Positions 7,533-12,805 of a stretch of 12,805 bases of DNA are shown piece by piece. The DNA lies in assembly GCA_002298155.1 (NCBI GenBank), contig DBME01000004.1:182-12986 (forward strand), written 5' to 3'. A program made the position numbers and the translations under genes. Numbering within the stretch: position 1 is the first letter of the stretch; every line of letters begins with the position of its first letter. The notes beneath the pieces were generated by a model. The model searched no databases and was not told the origin of the DNA. It saw nothing but the letters and a program-made list of their open reading frames with translations. The stretch comes from Holophagaceae bacterium UBA706. Lineage in GTDB: Bacteria > Acidobacteriota > Holophagae > Holophagales > Holophagaceae.

Positions 7533-7559
7533 TTGTGGGATGGATCCAGGATCCCACAA
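7533..7559. promoter_or_regulatory. 9-bp inverted repeat (putative operator) before the barrel gene
   Basis: TTGTGGGAT (7533-7541) and ATCCCACAA (7551-7559) are perfect inverted copies around a nine-base spacer that itself contains GGATCC. The repeat lies 38 bases upstream of the barrel gene start and overlaps the proposed -10 element. It could be a repressor site or a leader hairpin in the mRNA. Confidence 0.45.
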
Positions 7560-7580
7560 TGGATTCGCCCAGGGAGTCAA
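7551..7580 (-). promoter_or_regulatory. Putative promoter of the outer-membrane barrel gene
   Basis: On the minus strand TTGACT (7575-7580) is a good -35. TGGGAT (7551-7556), 18 bases further on, is a weak -10 with three of six consensus bases. The -35 lies within the perfect palindrome GTCAATTGAC (7576-7585). A run of seven A on this strand (7609-7615) lies further upstream. The site falls after the terminator-like hairpin at 7717-7742, as expected for an independent promoter. Confidence 0.35.
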
Positions 7581-7716
7581 TTGACGCATCTTCGTGCACA
7601 TCGTCACGTTTTTTTACCGGGAACGCCCCCCAGATCAGGGCGGCTTCCGGCTCCTCAACCTGGGGCACGACCTTGGATCGAAGTCTGGCCTTGGGCGCGA
7701 GGACCCCGTATAAAGT

Positions 7717-7742
7717 GAAACGCCCCGAGGCGGGGGCGTTTC
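7717..7742 (-). terminator. Intrinsic terminator-like hairpin closing the pfkA-manC operon
   Basis: GAAACGCCCC (7717-7726) and GGGGCGTTTC (7733-7742) form a perfect 10-base stem around a six-base loop. On the minus strand the stem is followed by ACTTTATA, moderately T-rich. It lies 180 bases past the cupin stop and before the barrel gene promoter, so it probably ends the upstream minus-strand operon. It could also act on the plus strand. Confidence 0.6.
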
Positions 7743-7921
7743 GTGTGGGATGTTTTGGCGGGGTTGATTAGGTGGGTAGTGTCTTGCGGGAGTCCCCGAA
7801 CATGGGGGACTGGTTTGAATGAAGGGACAAATGGTGGCGTGAAGCTCCTGGGTTCCTTGAGCGGCAAGCCGGTCAGGGAGGAGCACCTCACCTGGAAGCA
7901 TACGCCCTTGTGCCCCCTCCA
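7743..7921. other. Gene-free stretch with one small hairpin
   Basis: Together with 7496-7742 this makes a gap of more than 400 bases between the barrel gene and the cupin gene. Apart from the elements listed separately, the only structure I see is AGTCCCC (7791-7797) pairing with GGGGACT (7805-7811) around GAACATG. Several short open frames cross the stretch on both strands. None has a believable ribosome site, domain or codon pattern. Confidence 0.5.
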
Positions 7922-8284
7922 TCAATCCCGGCCGTAAACATCCTCAAGTCTTTCAATATCTTCTTCGTCAAAGGTCCCCAGGCTGATCTCCAGGACCCGC
8001 ACGGGGGTGGAGCGCGCGGCTTCGCAGCTGAGGCGGTGGACGCTGCCGGCGGGGAGCCAGATCTGGCTGCCCTTGTCGGGGGTGAGGATCCGGCCGTCCA
8101 GTTCCACCACGACGCCGGTGTCCAGGGCCACCCACAGCTCGTTGCGCTGCTTGTGCTTCTGGAGGCTCAGCTTGGCGCCGGGGTTGCACGTGAGGATCTT
8201 CACGGTGCAGGGGGTGTTGAGGACGAACTGGTCGAAGGAGCCCCAGGGCTTGTCGACGTGCACGGTGGCGGGTTTCTGGGTCAT
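7922..8284 (-). CDS. Cupin protein of the type II phosphomannose isomerase family
   Basis: This single-domain cupin of 120 residues resembles the C-terminal domain of bifunctional mannose-1-phosphate guanylyltransferase/mannose-6-phosphate isomerase. Family marks are KPWGSFDQF (12-20), the metal-site strand GAKLSLQKHKQRNELW (36-51, His44 and Glu49), PAGSVHRL (78-85, His83) and the C-terminal EEDIERLEDVYGR (107-119). The expected reaction is fructose-6-phosphate to mannose-6-phosphate, in the cytoplasm. It starts eight bases after the manC stop with AGAGG five bases before its ATG, so the two are probably co-translated. The gene order repeats the domain order of the fused enzyme. Some small cupins of this type have no proven isomerase activity, so the reaction is an inference. 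Confidence 0.85.
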   Translation of the reverse strand: MTQKPATVHVDKPWGSFDQFVLNTPCTVKILTCNPGAKLSLQKHKQRNELWVALDTGVVVELDGRILTPDKGSQIWLPAGSVHRLSCEAARSTPVRVLEISLGTFDEEDIERLEDVYGRD

Positions 8285-8292
8285 GGCGGCCT

Positions 8293-9363
8293 CTACAGGA
8301 GATCTTTGCGGCCCAGGGCCGCGAGTTTGTCCACGATGAGCTTCACGTCCTGGGCGCGGTCCTTCCTGCAGATGAGCAGGGCGTCGGCCTCGTCCACGAT
8401 GATGAGGTCCTCCAGGCCGGAACCGGCGATGAGCCGCTTCCCGCCGAAGATGGCGCAGTTGGTGGACTCCAGCAGGATGGCGTCGCCCTGCACCATGTTG
8501 CCGCTTCCGTCGGCCTCATGGAACTCCACCACGGCGGGCCAGCTGCCCACGTCGGACCAGCGGAACCGTGCGGGCACCACGGCCACCCGGTCGGACTTCT
8601 CCATGAGGGCGTAGTCGATGCTCAGCTTCGGCAGGCGGCCATAAGCCTTGCCCAGCTTGGCGGGATCGGCGCCGGCCTGCATCCACTCGTCCAGGGGGGC
8701 CAGGATCTCCGGGCAATGGGCCTGGAGCTCGGCGCGCAGATCCTGGAGGGTCCACACGAACATGCCCGCGTTCCAGAAATGGCGGCCGGATTCGAGGTAC
8801 TCCACGGCCGTCTCGTACTGGGGCTTCTCACGGAAGGCGATGGCGCCCAGGACCGGCCCGTCGCCCTCGGTCTCGATGTAGCCGTAGCCCGTCTCGGGAT
8901 AGGTGGGGCGGATGCCGAAGGTGACCAGGTCGCGCTTGTCGCGGGCATGGCTCACGGCCAGGTCCACGTCCTCCAGGAAGAGGTCCTTGTCGCCGATCCA
9001 GGCGTCGGCGCTGAGAACCACCATGACCCCGTCGGGCGTCTTGCGCTCGATGATGGCCAGGGCCAGGGCGAGGCAGGGCGCGGTGTTGCGGCCCTCGGGC
9101 TCCACCAGCACGTTGGCCGGGGGAAGCTGGGGAAGCATGCGCCGCGTGTCGGCGGCCAGCTCCTCGGTGGTGACGATGTAGATGTCCTCGGGCAGGAAGG
9201 ACGGCGCGAGGCGGCTCACGGTGGCGTTGAGCAGCGTCTCCTCGCCCACCATGGCCAGGAACTGTTTCGGGCGGCTGCCCCGGGACCTCGGCCAGAACCG
9301 CGTCCCTCGCCCCCCGGCCATCACGACAGCGACTTTCCGGGGGCCTTTCTTTTTTGGGGTCAT
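8293..9363 (-). CDS. manC: Mannose-1-phosphate guanylyltransferase (GDP-mannose pyrophosphorylase)
   Basis: This cytoplasmic enzyme makes GDP-mannose from mannose-1-phosphate and GTP, feeding polysaccharide and glycan synthesis. The 356 residues contain the nucleotidyltransferase signature AGGRGTRFWPRSR (16-28) followed by PKQ (32-34), EPEGRNTAP (88-96), FREKP (177-181), NAGMF (198-202), SIDYALMEK (248-256) and WSDVGSW (269-275). It has the catalytic domain and the short left-handed helix part but no isomerase domain, which is encoded separately just downstream. At 117-123 it reads LSADAWI, where the family usually has a PADH-like motif. Asp120 is kept but the following His is Ala. A run of lysines follows the start. 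The ribosome site is weak (ACAGG), and the gap after pfkA is only 24 bases, so translation may depend on coupling. Confidence 0.93.
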   Translation of the reverse strand: MTPKKKGPRKVAVVMAGGRGTRFWPRSRGSRPKQFLAMVGEETLLNATVSRLAPSFLPEDIYIVTTEELAADTRRMLPQLPPANVLVEPEGRNTAPCLALALAIIERKTPDGVMVVLSADAWIGDKDLFLEDVDLAVSHARDKRDLVTFGIRPTYPETGYGYIETEGDGPVLGAIAFREKPQYETAVEYLESGRHFWNAGMFVWTLQDLRAELQAHCPEILAPLDEWMQAGADPAKLGKAYGRLPKLSIDYALMEKSDRVAVVPARFRWSDVGSWPAVVEFHEADGSGNMVQGDAILLESTNCAIFGGKRLIAGSGLEDLIIVDEADALLICRKDRAQDVKLIVDKLAALGRKDLL

Positions 9364-9387
9364 GGACTTGTACCTGTGGAAGCGGAA

Positions 9388-10356
9388 CTAGCGCGCCAGG
9401 ACACCCGCCAGGGTAGCCAATTCCTTGGGAGGGTTGGGCTTGGGATCACGAATGCGGGAGAAGGGAATCGAGATGAGGTCTCCGGCCTGGCTGCCCAGGT
9501 AGAAGGACTTCTCGCCCGCGGCGAGGCGTTTGACGGCCTCGGCGCCCCACATGCTACCCCAGATGCGGTCGATGGCGGTGGGACTCCCGCCCCGCTGGAT
9601 GTGGCCCAGGACCACCACGCGGAGGTCCAGGGAGTACTCGGCGCGCAGACGCTCGCTGATCTGATAGGCGCCGCCCGTGGCGTCGCCCTCGGCCACCACG
9701 ACGATGCTGGAACGCTTCCCGCGCTCCCAGCCGGCCTTCAGCTGGGTGACGAGGGCCTCGTAGCCCTTGGCCTCGGCCTCGGGGTAGAGCACCGCCTCGG
9801 CGCCGCAGGCGATGGCCGTGTTCACGGCGATCATGCCCGAGGACCGGCCCATGACCTCCACCAGGAAGAGCCGCTCGTGGGCGCTGGCGGTGTCCCGGAT
9901 GCGGTCGATGGCCTGCACCGCGGTGTTCAGGGCCGTGTCGAAGCCCAGGGTGCGGTCGGTGCCGGGAAGGTCGTTGTCGATGGTGCCCGGGATGCCGGCG
10001 CAGTTGATGCCGTGCTCGCGGTTGAGGAGCTCGGCGCCGGTGAAGCTGCCGTCGCCGCCGATGACCACCAGGGCGTCCACACCCGCGTCACGCAGGTCCT
10101 CGGCGGCCTTGGCGCGCACGGCCGGCAGATGCCAGGCGTCGCAGCGGGCGGTGTTCAGGATCGTGCCGCCCCGCTGCAGGATGTTCGCGCAGTTGCGGGA
10201 GGTGAGGGGACGCCAGTCCTGCTCGACCAGCCCCTGGAAACCTCTCCAGACCCCGTAAACGCTGATATTAAGTGCATCCGCTTGCCTTACAACGGCCCGG
10301 ATGGCCGCGTTCATGCCCGGTGCATCTCCCCCCGACGTAAGTACGGCTATTTTCAA
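9388..10356 (-). CDS. pfkA: ATP-dependent 6-phosphofructokinase
   Basis: This glycolytic enzyme phosphorylates fructose-6-phosphate to fructose-1,6-bisphosphate. The 322 residues match bacterial PfkA length (about 320). Motifs are LTSGGDAPGMNAAIR (6-20), GGDGS (100-104), PGTIDND (123-129, catalytic Asp127), DRIRDTA (151-157), EVMGRSSG (167-174) and GHIQRGGSP (251-259). Gly103 in GGDGS points to ATP rather than pyrophosphate as phosphate donor. Arg20, Arg24, Arg54, Arg154 and Glu187 align with the effector-site residues of E. coli PfkA, so allosteric control is likely. The start codon is TTG and no in-frame ATG fits. It overlaps the stop of the preceding gene (TTGA), and the ribosome site AAGGGG lies inside that gene's last lysine/glycine codons. 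Its partners manC and the cupin compete for or use the same hexose-phosphate pool. Confidence 0.96.
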   Translation of the reverse strand: MKIAVLTSGGDAPGMNAAIRAVVRQADALNISVYGVWRGFQGLVEQDWRPLTSRNCANILQRGGTILNTARCDAWHLPAVRAKAAEDLRDAGVDALVVIGGDGSFTGAELLNREHGINCAGIPGTIDNDLPGTDRTLGFDTALNTAVQAIDRIRDTASAHERLFLVEVMGRSSGMIAVNTAIACGAEAVLYPEAEAKGYEALVTQLKAGWERGKRSSIVVVAEGDATGGAYQISERLRAEYSLDLRVVVLGHIQRGGSPTAIDRIWGSMWGAEAVKRLAAGEKSFYLGSQAGDLISIPFSRIRDPKPNPPKELATLAGVLAR

Positions 10357-10709
10357 CCCTTCCCCTTTTTCTTCGATTTCCGGCCAGCTTTGGCCGGTTG
10401 TTTAGCTGCTTTGCTGGACTTGGTGGCTTTCGCCGCCTTGACGGCGCCGCCCTTGGAGGCCTTGCCGGCGTGCTTGCGGGACTTGGTGGGGCGGTAGCCC
10501 CGGGTGTCCTTCACATGCGTTTCGGGGGGCGGCAGCGGCGGCGGCTCGACGATGCCGCGGGGCACCGGGGGCAGGTCGCCTTCGCCGATGCCCTGGGCCT
10601 GGGCACGCTCGGAGCGCGCCTTCATGACGGGGTCGCCGGGGACCTGCGCCGTGAGGATATAGCTGCCGAGGAGAAGGGTGAGGACGCTCGCTTTTCGTAG
10701 TGGGACCAT
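10353..10709 (-). CDS. Small secreted Pro-rich, Lys/Ala-tailed protein of unknown function
   Basis: I do not recognise a family for these 118 residues. Residues 1-22 form a plausible signal peptide (MVPLRK, a hydrophobic stretch, then ILTAQ). Residues 47-63 are proline-rich (PPVPRG, EPPPLPPPE). From about 72 to the end the chain is very basic and low in complexity, built of Lys, Ala, Gly and Ser like a histone H1 tail, ending KSKKKGKG. Such a tail could bind anionic polymers (nucleic acid, lipopolysaccharide or peptidoglycan-linked polysaccharide), but this is a guess from charge. GGAG eight bases before the ATG supports the start. The gene lies 57 bases after the CheZ-like gene and overlaps pfkA by four bases. 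An alternative view is that its product matters less than its reading frame, which positions ribosomes for pfkA. Confidence 0.7.
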   Translation of the reverse strand: MVPLRKASVLTLLLGSYILTAQVPGDPVMKARSERAQAQGIGEGDLPPVPRGIVEPPPLPPPETHVKDTRGYRPTKSRKHAGKASKGGAVKAAKATKSSKAAKQPAKAGRKSKKKGKG

Positions 10710-10766
10710 TCGCCGGACTCCAAGGCCTTCACCTACACCATAGCGCAGGTGGGCCTCCGGACGAAA

Positions 10767-11288
10767 TCACCCCTGCTTGGCGGCACGGAGTTTCGAGAAA
10801 AATTCCGCGATAATCGCGTCCGCTTCGGGCTTCACCTGGTCCGCTTCCTGGACCGCACGCTCGAGGATGTCCCGGCCGGAGGAGGCCGCCGCGAACGTCT
10901 CCTGGGCCATGGGCTGGAGGTTCTTGAGGATGTATTCGGAGACGTCGATCAGGCGGTGGCCCACCTTCTCCAGCTTCTGGCGGACGATGTCCTGGTACTG
11001 GAAAAGGTCGTAGACGCCCTGGACGTTGTAGGTGCCGTTATCGGCGTGGAGGGCGATGCTTTCCATCTTGTCGATGAGGTTGGTGAGATCGTCGGACGGG
11101 GGCACGATGCGCTTGAGAATTTCCTGGCAGTCCCGGGCCAGCACCTGGATCTCCTCGAAGCTGTTCTGGACCACCTCCATCTGGGAGATGACGCGCTCCG
11201 CGCCGCCCTCCTGCTCATGGGCGATCTGGATGAGCTGATCCGGAATCGCTGGCGTTCTCGACGGACCGGGCGCGTTTTGCTCGTTCAT
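10767..11288 (-). CDS. CheZ-like chemotaxis phosphatase (tentative)
   Basis: The 173-residue cytoplasmic, mostly helical protein resembles the CheY-P phosphatase CheZ (E. coli CheZ is 214). The key segment is FQYQDIVRQ (96-104). It matches the CheZ QDxxxQ active-site pattern, with Asp100 and Gln104 in the places of E. coli Asp143 and Gln147. The end, ADAIIAEFF (156-164), resembles the C-terminal CheY-binding helix, set off by a Pro/Glu linker. The expected role is removal of phosphate from CheY to set motor bias. The frame stays open to an ATG at 11363, giving 198 residues. I prefer the ATG at 11288 because the extra 25 codons have AT-rich third positions unlike the rest and overlap a sigma-28-like promoter. 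No other chemotaxis gene is in view. A helical protein of another family sharing the QDxxxQ pattern remains possible. Confidence 0.6.
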   Translation of the reverse strand: MNEQNAPGPSRTPAIPDQLIQIAHEQEGGAERVISQMEVVQNSFEEIQVLARDCQEILKRIVPPSDDLTNLIDKMESIALHADNGTYNVQGVYDLFQYQDIVRQKLEKVGHRLIDVSEYILKNLQPMAQETFAAASSGRDILERAVQEADQVKPEADAIIAEFFSKLRAAKQG

Positions 11289-11325
11289 GTATGCCCCATG
11301 ATATGGATTATCTTGACCCATAACA

Positions 11326-11353
11326 TTATCGTCCACCACAGTTTCCACCGTTA
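11326..11353 (-). promoter_or_regulatory. Putative sigma-28 (FliA-type) promoter of the CheZ-like gene
   Basis: On the minus strand GACGATAA (11326-11333) matches seven of eight bases of the flagellar sigma-28 -10 consensus GCCGATAA. TAAC (11350-11353) lies 16 bases upstream in the -35 place, where the consensus is TAAA with a spacing of about 15. Initiation would fall about 30 bases before the ATG at 11288. GATAAT in the same place could also serve as a sigma-70 -10. Confidence 0.4.
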
Positions 11354-11354
11354 G

Positions 11355-12805
<1,451 letters not shown>

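Noticed and set aside
7743..7937. 64-codon plus-strand open frame before the cupin gene end
   Set aside because: It lacks a ribosome site, includes a hairpin and overlaps the cupin gene's 3' end. It has no coding character.
8518..10497. 659-codon plus-strand open frame opposite manC and pfkA
   Set aside because: It spans two clear minus-strand enzymes and an intergenic gap and has no recognisable domain. It is a GC-rich shadow.

Overview
The window is GC-rich, with strongly GC-biased third codon positions in most genes. The suggested source is a free-living Gram-negative bacterium, most likely an acidobacterium of the Holophaga/Geothrix kind. That placement is an inference from gene content and style: a large periplasmic propeller sensor fused to a GGDEF domain, a TonB-receptor-like N-terminal domain, an outer-membrane barrel and a CheZ-like protein. 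I could run no search. I see no tRNA, rRNA, CRISPR array, insertion sequence or phage gene.

Left part, plus strand (1-6782). The window opens inside an EamA-type drug/metabolite exporter. A gene-free stretch follows that carries a short GC-rich repeat cluster (CCTCNGCG, four copies). Next are a methylmalonyl-CoA decarboxylase homologue (scpB), a 1024-residue membrane-bound diguanylate cyclase with about 14 beta-propeller repeats, a 161-residue secreted protein that looks like the N-terminal stub of a TonB-dependent receptor, and a proline iminopeptidase (pip). These genes are well spaced and probably not one operon.

Middle (6783-7921). A strong bidirectional hairpin separates pip from a convergent minus-strand gene for a small outer-membrane beta-barrel. 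Upstream of the barrel gene are a putative promoter, two inverted repeats and a terminator-like hairpin that closes the next operon.

Right part, minus strand (11288 down to 7922). Five tightly spaced genes read in this order: a CheZ-like phosphatase, a small secreted Pro/Lys-rich protein, 6-phosphofructokinase (pfkA), mannose-1-phosphate guanylyltransferase (manC), and a cupin of the type II phosphomannose isomerase family. The last three act around fructose-6-phosphate: PfkA commits it to glycolysis, while the cupin and ManC can divert it to GDP-mannose for polysaccharide. The Lys-rich gene and pfkA overlap by four bases (TTGA), and the Lys codons supply the pfkA ribosome binding site. A sigma-28-like promoter sits just before the CheZ-like gene.

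Right end, plus strand. thiC (thiamine pyrimidine synthesis) diverges from this operon and runs off the window. Its leader is short and shows no visible TPP riboswitch.

I found no clearly new multi-gene system. The items most worth a second look are the sigma-28-like promoter with a CheZ-like gene heading a sugar-phosphate operon, the Lys-tail/pfkA translational coupling, the GMP/PMI pair split in domain order, the TonB-receptor stub, and the CCTCNGCG repeat.
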